Of a stretch of DNA of 64,000 bases, positions 25,965 to 35,378 are shown one piece after another. The notes beneath the pieces were generated by a model that made no database searches, was not told the origin of the DNA, and saw only the letters and a program-made list of their open reading frames with translations. Numbering within the stretch: the stretch's first letter is position 1; each line of letters opens with the position of its first letter. The stretch comes from Pseudalkalibacillus decolorationis (GTDB lineage Bacteria; Bacillota; Bacilli; Bacillales; Fictibacillaceae), in assembly GCF_024609785.1 (NCBI RefSeq), contig NZ_JANHJQ010000006.1:126943-190942 (forward strand), written 5' to 3'. The position numbers were made by a program, and so were the translations under genes.

Positions 25965-27341
25965 ATGAAAGACCGTGATAAGCATTGGGATGAATATGAA
26001 GCAATCCTCCATTCTTTAAAGGATGACATATTAGTTACGAATGTCAAAGGAATCATTGTAAAAGTTAGTGAAGCGACCTGTGAAATATATGGGGTGAATC
26101 CAGAGGAGCTAATAGGAGAATCGGTTTATAAGCTCGAGAAGGAAGGTTTATTTACACCTCTTGCAACACCAAAGGTCATTCAACAAAGGAAGAAAGTCAC
26201 TTTCATTCAAACAACAAACGACGAAAAAAGGTTACTCGTAACAGGCATTCCCGTTTTTGATAAACATGGTGAGCTTGTTCGGATTGTCAGCTACTCGCAT
26301 GATGTCACTGAACTTATTGAAATGAAAAAGTACTTGGCTGAGATGGAAAATGAAATGGAACTTGTAAAAAGAGAGCTCGAAATGTTCCGGAACCGCAATG
26401 TATCCAGCGAAGGATTAATTGCCAAAAGTAAAGAAATGAAAAATGTCATCAGTATGGTACTGCAAATTGCCTCCGTAGACGTGAATGTCCTTTTGCAAGG
26501 CGAAACAGGGGTGGGAAAATCGCATATTGCAAAAACAATCCACCGAAATAGTCCCCGAAATGACGGACCTTTTATTGAGGTTAACTGCGGTGCGATTCCG
26601 GAGACGATTTTTGAAGCGGAGATTTTTGGGTATGAAGCTGGGGCGTTTACAGGAGCAAGCCGAGGCGGAAAACCAGGATTGGCCGAACTTGCAAATGGAG
26701 GTACATTATTTTTAGATGAAATTGGTGAACTTTCCCTTTCAAATCAAGTTAAGGTATTGAAATTTATTCAAGAAAAGCAGTTTTACCGCGTTGGCGGCAC
26801 AAAAATGAGGAAAGTGGACTTTCGCCTCATTACAGCGACGAATCAAAATTTAGAGGAAGCTGTCGCAGAAAGAAGGTTTCGGCAGGACCTCTACTTCCGT
26901 TTAAATGTCGTCCCGATTACGATCCCATCCCTACGACAAAGACAAGATGATATTATTCCCTTAACTGAACACTTTGTCGATGAATTTTCGAAAAAATATA
27001 ATCTTCAAAGGGTTTTAGATGAGGGCGTTGTTCAACAATTGTTAATTCAAGAATGGAGAGGGAACGTAAGAGAGTTGATTAATCTGATCGAACGACTCAT
27101 TGTTACATCACAATCACCTATTATTATGTTGAATCATCTACCGGAATCCTACCGTCAAGTTTCAAATGATCCGTTTATAGATCCGTTCCCTCAATCTCTT
27201 CCTAAAACGATCGAACATGTTGAGAAACATGTACTTCAAAAGGCGAAACAGCAATATAAAACAACGGTACAAATCGCTAAATATTTAGGAATCAGTCAAC
27301 CTTCTGTCGTTCGAAAATTAAAAAAATACGAAATTGAGTGA
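25965..27341 (+). CDS. Sigma-54-dependent transcriptional activator with PAS domain
   Basis: 458 aa. ATG after GGAGGCG. PAS sensor domain at about 8-115 (ILVTNVKGIIVKVSEATCEIYGV), short coiled linker, AAA+ domain at about 145-380 with Walker A GETGVGKS, the sigma-54 contact loop GAFTGA, Walker B GGTLFLDEIGEL, and a C-terminal HTH (VQIAKYLGISQPSVVRKLKKY). It belongs to the RocR/BkdR-like group of Bacillus activators. The 3' end of the gene holds a palindrome at 27215 and is followed 3 bases later by a consensus -24/-12 promoter, so it almost certainly activates the operon starting at 27426. Confidence 0.95.
   Translation: MKDRDKHWDEYEAILHSLKDDILVTNVKGIIVKVSEATCEIYGVNPEELIGESVYKLEKEGLFTPLATPKVIQQRKKVTFIQTTNDEKRLLVTGIPVFDKHGELVRIVSYSHDVTELIEMKKYLAEMENEMELVKRELEMFRNRNVSSEGLIAKSKEMKNVISMVLQIASVDVNVLLQGETGVGKSHIAKTIHRNSPRNDGPFIEVNCGAIPETIFEAEIFGYEAGAFTGASRGGKPGLAELANGGTLFLDEIGELSLSNQVKVLKFIQEKQFYRVGGTKMRKVDFRLITATNQNLEEAVAERRFRQDLYFRLNVVPITIPSLRQRQDDIIPLTEHFVDEFSKKYNLQRVLDEGVVQQLLIQEWRGNVRELINLIERLIVTSQSPIIMLNHLPESYRQVSNDPFIDPFPQSLPKTIEHVEKHVLQKAKQQYKTTVQIAKYLGISQPSVVRKLKKYEIE
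27215..27232 (+). promoter_or_regulatory. Candidate upstream activating sequence inside the activator gene
   Basis: ACATGTT (27215-27221) and AACATGT (27226-27232) are perfect arms, about 120 bases before the -24 element, a normal distance for an enhancer-type site bound by a sigma-54 activator. Confidence 0.45.
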
Positions 27342-27343
27342 TA

Positions 27344-27360
27344 TTGGCATGATACTTGCA
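27344..27360 (+). promoter_or_regulatory. Sigma-54 (SigL) -24/-12 promoter
   Basis: TTGGCATGATACTTGCA matches the consensus TTGGCACGNNNNTTGCA at all but one position, with GG and GC elements at correct spacing. It lies between the activator stop and the aminotransferase start. Confidence 0.88.
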
Positions 27361-27425
27361 AATATATACCAATAAAGAATATAAGCACATAAATGTACAT
27401 GGATTTTGAAAGGGGAACGACACTA

Positions 27426-28745
27426 TTGACAAATTGGAGCCATCTTACAAATGATATATCAAGTCTGCTCGCACCAAGTATGGCCAAAGATCATCCCAAT
27501 CTACCAGTAGTAAAAGCAGAAGGCTGTTATTATTACGGATTAGACGGAAGAAAGTATCTTGATTTTACATCCGGTATAGCTACTGAAAATGTTGGTCATC
27601 GTCATCCTAAGGTTGTCAAAGCCGTTAAGGATAGTGTGGATTATTTAATGCACGGTCCTTCAGGTGTTATTATCTATGAATCTATTTTACGTCTAAGCAA
27701 GGAATTGGGGGAAGTTTTACCGGGGGACCTTGATTGCTTTTTCTTTGCAAACAGCGGTACTGAAGCCGTTGAGGGAGCGATCAAACTGGCAAAGCACGTG
27801 ACACAAAAACCATATGTCATCTCCTTTACAGGTTGTTTTCATGGCAGGTCGATTGGTTCATTGAGTGTTTCAACTTCCAAAAGCAAATACCGAAAACACT
27901 TACAACCCTCAGGATTAACGTATCAAATTCCCTATGCTAATTTGACGGATTGTCCACAGGGTGTAAGTCCGGAACACTACTGTGTTGAGAAACTTGAAAA
28001 GGATTTTGAATCCCTATTTCGCCATCAGGTAGATCCCGATGAAGTCGCGTGCGTTATTTTGGAACCGGTATTAGGAGAAGGGGGGTACGTTATTCCGCCG
28101 GTATTATGGTTGAAAAAAGTACGAGAAATATGTGACCGTCATGGGTTCTTGCTTATTTTTGATGAGGTCCAAACGGGTTTTGGGCGTACCGGTCATTGGT
28201 TTGCGGCTCAGACTTTTGGTGTTGTACCAGATATTATGGCGATCGCGAAGGCCATTGCATCCGGAATTCCTTTAAGTGCCACTGTCGCGTCAAAAGAGTT
28301 AATGGAGAAATGGCCGCTCGGTTCACATGGGACAACCTTTGGTGGAAATCCCCTTGCTTGCTCTGCAGCTTTAGCTACCTTGGAAGTCATGAAAGAGGAA
28401 AATCTCATGGAGAACTGTAGAGACATGGGAGAGTATGCATTACGTAAACTTGAAGATTTAAAAAGGAATCATTCGATAATTGGAGATGTGAGAGGAATCG
28501 GCCTAATGATCGGTATTGAAATCAAACATCCTGTGACGAACGAGCCAGATGGAAAAGGTGTGTTGAAAATTTTAGATTTTGCACTTGAAGAGGGTGTTTT
28601 GTTTTACCTTTGCGGGAATGCCGGTGAAGTCATTCGGATGATTCCACCGTTGATTGTAACTCAAGAGCAAATTGATCAAAGTCTTCATGTCTTAGACCAA
28701 GCGTTAACGAAATATGAACAAGAATTTTTGGTCAACCAGCAGTAA
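27426..28745 (+). CDS. Class III PLP-dependent aminotransferase (GabT/DAT-like)
   Basis: 439 aa from the TTG at 27426, about 8 bases after GAAAGGGGAAC; an ATG at 27393 has no ribosome site. Signatures: [72 protein letters not shown], and the PLP lysine in [28 protein letters not shown] closes the site. Members use omega-amino acids such as GABA, ornithine or diaminobutyrate. First gene of the sigma-54 operon, so it probably starts or feeds breakdown of an amino-acid derivative. Confidence 0.92.
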   Translation: MTNWSHLTNDISSLLAPSMAKDHPNLPVVKAEGCYYYGLDGRKYLDFTSGIATENVGHRHPKVVKAVKDSVDYLMHGPSGVIIYESILRLSKELGEVLPGDLDCFFFANSGTEAVEGAIKLAKHVTQKPYVISFTGCFHGRSIGSLSVSTSKSKYRKHLQPSGLTYQIPYANLTDCPQGVSPEHYCVEKLEKDFESLFRHQVDPDEVACVILEPVLGEGGYVIPPVLWLKKVREICDRHGFLLIFDEVQTGFGRTGHWFAAQTFGVVPDIMAIAKAIASGIPLSATVASKELMEKWPLGSHGTTFGGNPLACSAALATLEVMKEENLMENCRDMGEYALRKLEDLKRNHSIIGDVRGIGLMIGIEIKHPVTNEPDGKGVLKILDFALEEGVLFYLCGNAGEVIRMIPPLIVTQEQIDQSLHVLDQALTKYEQEFLVNQQ

Positions 28746-28875
28746 GAAAAGCGGAAGCGCCCTGTTTAGGTGCGAAGAGCGCTGGAGATTCTGGAACACA
28801 ACACGCTTTTAGTGTTTGTGGAAGAATCGAAGCGACGTTCTGCACACTTGGGCACTGGAGCTAGACATTACATCG
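28743..28875 (+). repeat. Dispersed Bacillaceae repeat, copy A
   Basis: Begins AAGAAAAGCGGAAGCGCC, has GCGCTGGAGATTCTGG in the middle and ends near CACTGGAGCTAGACATTACAT. The same element occurs in reverse at 61872-62013 with shared blocks GCGCTGGAGATT-CTGGA, ATCGAAGCGAC and GCTAGACATT. It lies between two genes of the sigma-54 operon and must be transcribed with them. Confidence 0.7.
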
Positions 28876-28918
28876 ATACAACAATCTTTTATAAAAAAAG
28901 GTTGAAAGGGGAAATGGA

Positions 28919-30340
28919 ATGGATGCTTTAAGAGAACCAATAGCGGAAAAACAGAAGGACATGAAGGAACCAAAAGGAATCAATGCCTTTGTTTTGTTAT
29001 TTGGTGTCATCGTAATTGCAGCTATCATGACGTACTTTGTTCCTGCCGGACAGTATGAGAGGGTTGAACAAGATGGTCGGGAAGTTATTAATCCGGATTC
29101 GTTTCAATTTGTAGATTCAAACCCAGTCAATCTTCTAGGGATTTTCAAAAGTGTACATCTTGGAATGATAGAAGGATCCAGTATTATCTTCTTTGTTTTC
29201 ATTGTCGGTGGAGCTTTTGGAATACTGAGTGCTACCGGAGCATTGGATGCATTTATCATAACCCTGACAAAAAAGTTAGCCAATCGGGAAAAATTAATCA
29301 TTCCGATTTTAATGCTCTTTTTTGCCGCTGGTGGATCTTTGATGGGAATGGCAGAGGAAACGTTGGTCTATATTGGGATCTTAGTTCCGCTGGCTATTGC
29401 ACTCGGATTTGATGCGATTACAGGTCTTGCCATTGTTTCGCTAGGTGCTTCAGTTGGTTTCACTTCCGCAGTTATGAATCCATTTACAGTAGGAGTTGCC
29501 CAAGGCATTGCGGGCCTGCCGACATTTTCTGGGATCGCCTTTCGTTTAGTTTTATTTGTTGTTCTTTATGCAGGCGCTGTTTTCTTCGTATATCGCCATG
29601 CATCTAAAGTTAAGAAAGATCCCTCATTAAAGTTCTATGGAAATTTCAAACCGGAACAAAAGGATAGAAGACTCGATTCCAAAACGAAAATGGAAACGAG
29701 ACATAAATGGGTCTTAATCACGTTCTTAGTAAACTTTATCGTACTTATATTCGGGGTTATGAAGTTTGGTTGGTATATTACAGAAATAGCCGGATTATTT
29801 TTGTTGTTTGGGATTTTGATAGGGATTGTCGGTAAGCTGAAAGCCAGCACAATTGCAGATAGCTTTATAAAAGGAGCAGCAAGCATGACAGGGGGAGCCT
29901 TGATCATCGGGGTTGCTCAAGCGATTCTCGTCATCTTTACGACGGGTGGTCTAATGGATACGATTCTTTATTATGCCTCCAACGCAATTGACCAAGTTCC
30001 GGGTGCACTAACAGCTATCGGGATGTTTTTTCTACAGTTATGTCTGAACTTTCTTGTCCCCTCTGGGAGCGGACAAGCTGCTTTAACGATGCCGATTATG
30101 GCGCCTTTGTCCGATCTCGTCGGTGTAACAAGACAAACTTCGGTTTTGGCTTATCAATTGGGGGATGGAATTTCCAATATGATTTTCCCCACATCTGGAT
30201 TCTTCATGGCAGGACTGGCATTAGCCGGAATTCCTTGGGGGAAGTGGATCAAATGGGTCTTTCCATTCATTTTATTCCAAATAGGGGTTGCGATCGTTGC
30301 GTTAATTATTGCACAAGTTATCCAGTACGGACCATTTTAA
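28919..30340 (+). CDS. YfcC/DcuC-family carrier, copy 1
   Basis: 473 aa, about 12 membrane segments. ATG after AAAGGGGAAATGGA. Family motifs: VIAAIMTYFVPAGQYERV near the N-terminus, GGSLMGMAEETLVYIGIL, GASVGFTSAVMNPFTVGVAQGIAGLP, and LVPSGSGQAALTMPIMAPLSDLVGVTRQTSVLAYQLGDG cut at LVPSGSGQAALTMPIM. Members are thought to move amino acids, peptides or dicarboxylates. It precedes an M20 deacylase, so an N-acyl amino acid or similar is a fair guess. A paralogue sits at 47706, also beside an M20 gene. Confidence 0.9.
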   Translation: MDALREPIAEKQKDMKEPKGINAFVLLFGVIVIAAIMTYFVPAGQYERVEQDGREVINPDSFQFVDSNPVNLLGIFKSVHLGMIEGSSIIFFVFIVGGAFGILSATGALDAFIITLTKKLANREKLIIPILMLFFAAGGSLMGMAEETLVYIGILVPLAIALGFDAITGLAIVSLGASVGFTSAVMNPFTVGVAQGIAGLPTFSGIAFRLVLFVVLYAGAVFFVYRHASKVKKDPSLKFYGNFKPEQKDRRLDSKTKMETRHKWVLITFLVNFIVLIFGVMKFGWYITEIAGLFLLFGILIGIVGKLKASTIADSFIKGAASMTGGALIIGVAQAILVIFTTGGLMDTILYYASNAIDQVPGALTAIGMFFLQLCLNFLVPSGSGQAALTMPIMAPLSDLVGVTRQTSVLAYQLGDGISNMIFPTSGFFMAGLALAGIPWGKWIKWVFPFILFQIGVAIVALIIAQVIQYGPF

Positions 30341-30362
30341 ACAAGTATTTTGGAGGAGGGTT

Positions 30363-31520
30363 ATGATGAGTACGATTACTGCTATGCCTTCAAGGTTATT
30401 AGAACAGGCCGTTCAAGATAGAAGATATTTGCACGAGAACCCTGAATTGTCGGGAGTAGAATATGAGACGTGTAACTATATTCGTTCTCGTCTAGAATCA
30501 TTAGATATTGAAATTTTGGATTATAATGCCCCAAGTGTAGTTGGTTTTATCAAAGGAACAATGGGAGGACGAACGATCGCTTTAAGGGCGGATATCGATG
30601 CCCTTCCAATCAACGAAGAAGGGAACAAGAGCTACATTTCAAAAAAAGCGGGTGTGGCGCATGTATGTGGTCATGATGGTCATACGGCGATCTTATTGGC
30701 CGTTGCGGAGTGGTTATCTAAAAATCGGGGTGAAGTTGGACCGAATGTCATGCTTATTTTCCAGTCAGCAGAAGAAATTACCCCTAGTGGTGCTGATAGT
30801 CTAGTCAAACAAGGAGTCTTACAAAATGTTGATGCAATCTTTGGGATCCATTTATGGCAAGGGCTTGCAAAAGGTAAAATCGGTTTGTCCCATGGACCTA
30901 TGATGGCTTCGACCGATGATGTTGAAATAATGATTAAAGGGAGCGGAGGACACGGCTCAATGCCGCATGAAACGGTCGATCCTGTCTATATTGCCACACA
31001 TGTGATACAGGCATTGCAGTCGATTATTAGTCGAAAGCTGAATCCATTGACTCCTGGTGTTATTTCAATCGGGAAAGTTGAAGCAGGAACGACATACAAC
31101 ATCATTCCTAGTTCTGTAAAATTAAGTGGAACCGTTCGAGGTCTAACATACGAGTCTGTCGAAATGCTACGCGATAACATTAAACAACTGACCGAAGGAA
31201 TTTGTACCAGCTTTGGGGCGAAAGGGGAGGTGGGCTATATTATCGGAACACCTCCTCTTGTCAACGACACTGAGCAGAGCCAATTTGTTGAAGAGGTCAT
31301 TTGCAAGTACTTTGGAAATGAAATATTTGAGTTAGTTGAACCGGTAATGGGCGGGGAGGATTTCGCTTATTATCTATTAAACAAGCCTGGTGCATTTATT
31401 TTTGTAGGTATGGGTGGTGAAAAGAGTGCCTATCCGCACCACCATCCCCAATTCGATATTGACGAGGAAGTAATGCCGAACGCGATAGAGCTTTTTATCC
31501 AACTCGTAAAAAACTTCTAG
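30363..31520 (+). CDS. M20-family amidohydrolase (N-acyl-amino acid/hippurate hydrolase type), copy 1
   Basis: 385 aa from the ATG at 30363 after TTGGAGGAGGG. Motifs: RRYLHENPELSGVEYET-like DRRYLHENPELSG, RADIDALPINEEG, AHVCGHDGHTAILLAVAEWL (metal ligands), FQSAEEITPSGA (general-base Glu), KGSGGHGSMPHETVDP, and VMGGEDFAYYLLNKPG. It hydrolyses an N-acyl or amide bond of a small amino-acid derivative in the cytoplasm. It follows the carrier by 22 bases, and the pair probably imports and deacylates the operon's substrate. Confidence 0.9.
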   Translation: MMSTITAMPSRLLEQAVQDRRYLHENPELSGVEYETCNYIRSRLESLDIEILDYNAPSVVGFIKGTMGGRTIALRADIDALPINEEGNKSYISKKAGVAHVCGHDGHTAILLAVAEWLSKNRGEVGPNVMLIFQSAEEITPSGADSLVKQGVLQNVDAIFGIHLWQGLAKGKIGLSHGPMMASTDDVEIMIKGSGGHGSMPHETVDPVYIATHVIQALQSIISRKLNPLTPGVISIGKVEAGTTYNIIPSSVKLSGTVRGLTYESVEMLRDNIKQLTEGICTSFGAKGEVGYIIGTPPLVNDTEQSQFVEEVICKYFGNEIFELVEPVMGGEDFAYYLLNKPGAFIFVGMGGEKSAYPHHHPQFDIDEEVMPNAIELFIQLVKNF

Positions 31521-31560
31521 CAGATGTTGTTCCTAGTAAAAAGTAAAGGAGAGATCCACA

Positions 31561-32531
31561 TGCAGCTAAACGTAACCTTTCAGGATGTTTTAAAAGCGAA
31601 AAGAAGATTAAAAGGAAGAATCAATGAAACCCCTCTTATTCACTCAACCATCTTATCAGGAGAAGTCGATTCTGAAGTTTGGTTTAAATTGGAGAGCTTA
31701 CAAAAGACCGGATCTTTCAAAGTCAGGGGTGCATTAAACAAACTTGACTCCTTAACTGAAGATCAACTACAAAAGGGTGTTATTACTGCATCCGCTGGAA
31801 ACCATGCTCAAGGACTTGCCTATGCTTCCTCTTTGAAAGATGTTTCAGCAAAGATTGTTGTCCCTGAGACCACTCCGGAAACGAAAAAGCAAGGTATTGT
31901 AAGAAACGGTGCCGAGCTTATTGTTTATGGAGCAAATTATGATGAAGCAGAAGAATACGCATACCAATTGGCAGAAGAAACCGGACGTGTCTTCGTAAAC
32001 GCGTTTGAAGATGATGACATTATCGCAGGCCAAGGTACATCAGCTTTGGAAGCCTTTTTGGAAGAACCTGATTTTGATGCGGTGGTTGTACCGGCAGGAG
32101 GTGGAGGATTATTATGTGGTGTCGCCCTTGTTGCAAAGGCTATCAATCCGGATATAAAGGTTATAGGTGTCCAAACTCATGCATCACCTCCATGGTATTA
32201 CTCTTTTAAAGCTGGGGAACTTGTCCCTGTTGAATACAAGGATTCACTTGCCGAGGGACTACATGGTGGGATTACACAAGGCAATTTAGACCTTGCAATG
32301 CAAATTGTCGATGATTTCGTATTGGTGGAAGAAGAAAGCGTGGCCCAGGCGATGCATTGGATGGCAAAAGAACATCATTATATGATTGAAGGATCAGGGA
32401 TGGTTGGTGTTGCTGCCCTTCGTGGTGGATTGATACCTGAACTGAAAGGGAAGAAGGTTTTGACTCTAATTACCGGCAGTAATGTGGATATTACGAAACT
32501 AACGGAGATCGCGAGTGCATGTGAGGCATGA
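31561..32531 (+). CDS. Threonine-dehydratase-like PLP enzyme (beta-family; EutB-like possible)
   Basis: 323 aa from the ATG at 31561, after AAAGGAGAG. PLP lysine in SLQKTGSFKVRGALNKL; SAGNHAQGLAYAS binds substrate carboxylate; the glycine loop PAGGGGLLCGVALVAK binds the PLP phosphate; C-terminal ITGSNVD. No ACT regulatory domain, so it is a catabolic rather than biosynthetic (IlvA) type. It overlaps the remnant of an ornithine-cyclodeaminase gene by four bases (ATGA). A dehydratase next to such a gene recalls eutB-eutC of hydroxyectoine breakdown, but other genes of that pathway are not all here. Confidence 0.87.
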
Positions 32532-32605
32532 AAACAGCGATTATTACGAAGGATCAGATAGAAAAACGATTGAAAATGGAAGACGTTAAAGTTAGCCTTA
32601 TTTAA
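32528..32605 (+). pseudogene. N-terminal stub of an ornithine cyclodeaminase/mu-crystallin gene
   Basis: 25 codons, MKTAIITKDQIEKRLKMEDV then KVSLI and a stop, starting in an ATGA overlap with the preceding dehydratase. The pattern resembles the N-terminus of the OCD family (Lxxxx-I-x-K-x-x-I-x-x-x-L-x-M-x-D-V). The rest of the gene is gone and the next gene starts 30 bases later. The likely result of an internal deletion that kept the coupled start. Confidence 0.55.
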
Positions 32606-32635
32606 ACGAAAGTGATTTATAAGGAGAATTGGCTG

Positions 32636-33748
32636 ATGAAAATTATCAAGGTGGAAGTATTTGCAATTCGGTTACCGTTAAATGAACCTTTTGTCATCGC
32701 CTATGATCATTATGAGGACATGCCAACAATAGTAACGAAAGTAGTAACGGACAATGGTTTAGTCGGTTGGGGTGAAGCAGTTCCTGACCAACATGTTACA
32801 GGGGAAACATGGGAATCTACATTTCAAGTGATTCAACATGAATTATCTCCTTTAATCATTAACGAAAGTCCTTTTTCGATTGATCTCATTCATAAAAAAA
32901 TGAATGAAAAAATCTTTGGTGCTCCATCCGCTAAAGCAGCCATTGACATTGCTTTGTACGACCTGATGGGGAAGGAATCACGTCAGCCTATTTATCAATT
33001 AATCGGCGGCAAATCCCATTCCAGACTAAATGTACCGCGTGTCATCAGTATGAAAACACCAGGAGAAATGGCGGATGATGCCAACGTGGCTGTTGAAGCA
33101 GGTTGCGAGAATATTAAAATAAAGGTCGGAAGCGATCCATTCGAAGATATCAAACGGATTAAAGCAGTCCGGGAGGCTATTTCAGATAGTGTAAGACTGA
33201 GGGTGGATGCGAATCAAGGTTGGAGTCGAACCGATGCACTAATCGTGATCGAAAACACGAAAGATTGTTTGGTAGAATGGTATGAACAACCGGTTGAAGC
33301 GGGTGATTTGCTCTCTTTACAAGAAATCAGGGCCGCTTCCAAAGTGAAAATCATGGTCGATGAAGGAGTGCATAACAGCCATGATTTGTTAAAAGTCATA
33401 CAAATACGTGCAGCAGACCTACTTAATATCAAGATTATGAAAAGTGGAGGCATATACCCAGCCTTAGCATTGGCGAACATAGCAGAAGCAGCTGGGATGC
33501 CATGTCAGGTCGGGTCAATGGTAGAGTCTGCGATTGCTACGATGGCTGGCGCTCATCTTTCCATATCAAGATCGATCATTCAGTCGAATGAGATGGTCGG
33601 GCCTCTTATGTTTTCAAAAGATATAGGATCCACTCGTTACGCTAATTACGTTTTAGAGGTTGAAGAGACAGCAGGTTTAGGTGTAGAGGTAGATGAATCA
33701 CTTATTAAAGAATTTACGAACAATTATTGTTTAATAGAAAATGTATAG
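32636..33748 (+). CDS. Enolase-superfamily (MR/MLE) enzyme: racemase/epimerase or dehydratase
   Basis: 370 aa from the ATG at 32636 after AAGGAGAATTGGCTG. Catalytic and metal residues of the muconate-lactonising subgroup: IKIKVGSDP (KxK), RVDANQGWSR (Asp ligand), WYEQPVEAGD (Glu ligand), MVDEGV (Asp ligand), and NIKIMKSGG (second catalytic Lys). Related enzymes are N-succinylamino-acid racemases, dipeptide epimerases and hydroxyproline-type epimerases/dehydratases. Beside an M20 deacylase and two aminotransferases, racemisation of an acylated or cyclic amino acid is the likely job. Confidence 0.88.
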   Translation: MKIIKVEVFAIRLPLNEPFVIAYDHYEDMPTIVTKVVTDNGLVGWGEAVPDQHVTGETWESTFQVIQHELSPLIINESPFSIDLIHKKMNEKIFGAPSAKAAIDIALYDLMGKESRQPIYQLIGGKSHSRLNVPRVISMKTPGEMADDANVAVEAGCENIKIKVGSDPFEDIKRIKAVREAISDSVRLRVDANQGWSRTDALIVIENTKDCLVEWYEQPVEAGDLLSLQEIRAASKVKIMVDEGVHNSHDLLKVIQIRAADLLNIKIMKSGGIYPALALANIAEAAGMPCQVGSMVESAIATMAGAHLSISRSIIQSNEMVGPLMFSKDIGSTRYANYVLEVEETAGLGVEVDESLIKEFTNNYCLIENV

Positions 33749-33762
33749 GAAGGGGAATTTAT

Positions 33763-34908
33763 ATGGAAATCAAACACTTTGCGATTGAAGAATGGATGAA
33801 CGCCTATGAGCACGATGCAATTTATAACATGGCGGAAACGTGTGTAGATTCGTTAACGGTAAATGAGTTAGTCTCGATCAACGGGGATGATCCTGAGCAA
33901 TTTTTAAGATCACTCCTTAACAAAAAACTAACTTATGGACATATTGAAGGTTCACCTGACTTTAAAGAACAAGTTGCGAAGCTTTATAAGAACATGTCAC
34001 CGGAAAATGTGTTGGAAATGAATGGAGCAATAGGGGCAAATTTTCTAGTATTGTATTCCCTTATCAAACCCGGTGATGAAGTAATCTGTGTTCAACCGAC
34101 ATACCAACAGCTATATTCAGTTCCAGAGTCGTTTGGCGCTGAAGTTAAACTTCTAAAGTTAAAGCCGGAAAACGGTTACCTGCCTGATTTAGAGGAGTTG
34201 ACATCTCTCGTCACCGACAAAACGAAATTAATTATCATTAATAATCCGAATAATCCTTCAGGAGCATTAATGGGGGAGGACTTTTTGCGAAAAATCGCCG
34301 ATATCGCAAACTCCGCCGATGCTTATGTTTTATGTGATGAGGTATATAGAGGGCTTGTTCAAGACCCGGATCAGTTTGTCCCTTCAATGGCTGACCTTTA
34401 CGAAAAAGGGATCAGCACTGGCAGTATGTCAAAGGCACTTTCTCTAGCCGGATTGAGATTAGGATGGATCGTCGGACCGAAAGAAGTAATTGCGGAATGC
34501 ATAAAGCATCGTGATTATACAACAATTAGCTGCGGAATGATCGATGATATTTTGGCTGTGCACGCATTAAAGAACTACGACAAAATCATGGAGCGGAACC
34601 TTGAAATCATTAGAAAAAACGCTAAAATTCTTGATGACTGGGTCGAACAAGAACAAGCTATCAGTTATGTAAAACCCCAAGCCGGAACGACCGCGATTTT
34701 AAACTATGATTTTGATATAACATCAGAGGAATTTTGTTTAGGATTATTTAAAAAGAATGGCGCCTTTTTAGCTCCTGGCATTTGCTTCGATCTAGAGGGA
34801 ACAGTAAGAATTGGCTATGCATGTGATTCTCAAGTGTTAATAGAAGGTCTAGCGAAAGTATCTGAATATATTGAGGAATTAGTATCTGAACGGCTGAAAC
34901 TCGTTTAA
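33763..34908 (+). CDS. Class I/II PLP-dependent aminotransferase
   Basis: 381 aa from the ATG at 33763 after AGGAAGGGG. Motifs: LTYGHIEGSPDFKEQVAKLY, MNGAIGANFLVLYSLI, INNPNNPSGALMG (PLP contacts), CDEVYRGL, GSMSKALSLAGLRLGWI (PLP lysine), and a C-terminal RIGYACDSQ carboxylate arginine. It resembles VioD/capreomycidine-synthase-like and aspartate-type aminotransferases. Last gene of the sigma-54 operon. A 111-base copy of its 3' end, six substitutions apart, is found at 61570-61680. Confidence 0.9.
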   Translation: MEIKHFAIEEWMNAYEHDAIYNMAETCVDSLTVNELVSINGDDPEQFLRSLLNKKLTYGHIEGSPDFKEQVAKLYKNMSPENVLEMNGAIGANFLVLYSLIKPGDEVICVQPTYQQLYSVPESFGAEVKLLKLKPENGYLPDLEELTSLVTDKTKLIIINNPNNPSGALMGEDFLRKIADIANSADAYVLCDEVYRGLVQDPDQFVPSMADLYEKGISTGSMSKALSLAGLRLGWIVGPKEVIAECIKHRDYTTISCGMIDDILAVHALKNYDKIMERNLEIIRKNAKILDDWVEQEQAISYVKPQAGTTAILNYDFDITSEEFCLGLFKKNGAFLAPGICFDLEGTVRIGYACDSQVLIEGLAKVSEYIEELVSERLKLV

Positions 34909-35049
34909 ATAAGGGATCATACTATCAAGCCAACTGTAAATGGAAATGGAAAAACCTTTTATTGGTTAGTGAATTTGTATCCTATTGAGCAATGAACGCT
35001 CCAAATACAGGAAAAGATGTTATAAGAACGCTTGGTGAATTCAAATAAG

Positions 35050-35090
35050 GTGCCTTAGTCAATGGATACTTTGAATAAGGCACTTTTTTT
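35050..35090 (+). terminator. Terminator of the sigma-54 operon
   Basis: GTGCCTTA (35050-35057) pairs with TAAGGCAC (35076-35083), followed by seven T. Confidence 0.8.
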
Positions 35091-35095
35091 GCACG

Positions 35096-35200
35096 TTAAG
35101 AAAGTATAAAAATACTTTCTATAGTATAAGCGCAACTAAGGCTCAGCCGGTGCCAAAGGCTTGACTTTGCCAAGTTTTCTTTATTCTTTATGTGGCCACG
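35096..35200. repeat. Candidate dispersed repeat beginning AAGAAAGTATAAAAAT
   Basis: AAGAAAGTATAAAAAT occurs here and at 61852, just before repeat copy B. It is followed by GC-rich GCGCAACTAAGGCTCAGCC and GCCAAAGGCTTGACTTTGCC, which stand out from the AT-rich surroundings. Non-coding; the family assignment is tentative. Confidence 0.35.
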
Positions 35201-35378
35201 TCGCGTCTTACTTTTTTAATACGCTATTTATCGACCCATTATTTTTTAAAGATCTTGTAGGGATAATGCTTTCCACTTCAATTATAAAATATGGTAAGAT
35301 TATTATCGATGAATTTTTGGAATATTGATTTTTGGTGTATATACATTGTAGTTAATGAACTGTAGGAGGAGCTTTATT

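Noticed and set aside
32612-32635. Earlier GTG start for the enolase-superfamily gene
   Set aside because: The ATG at 32636 follows AAGGAG at proper spacing and matches the family N-terminus MKIIKVEVF.
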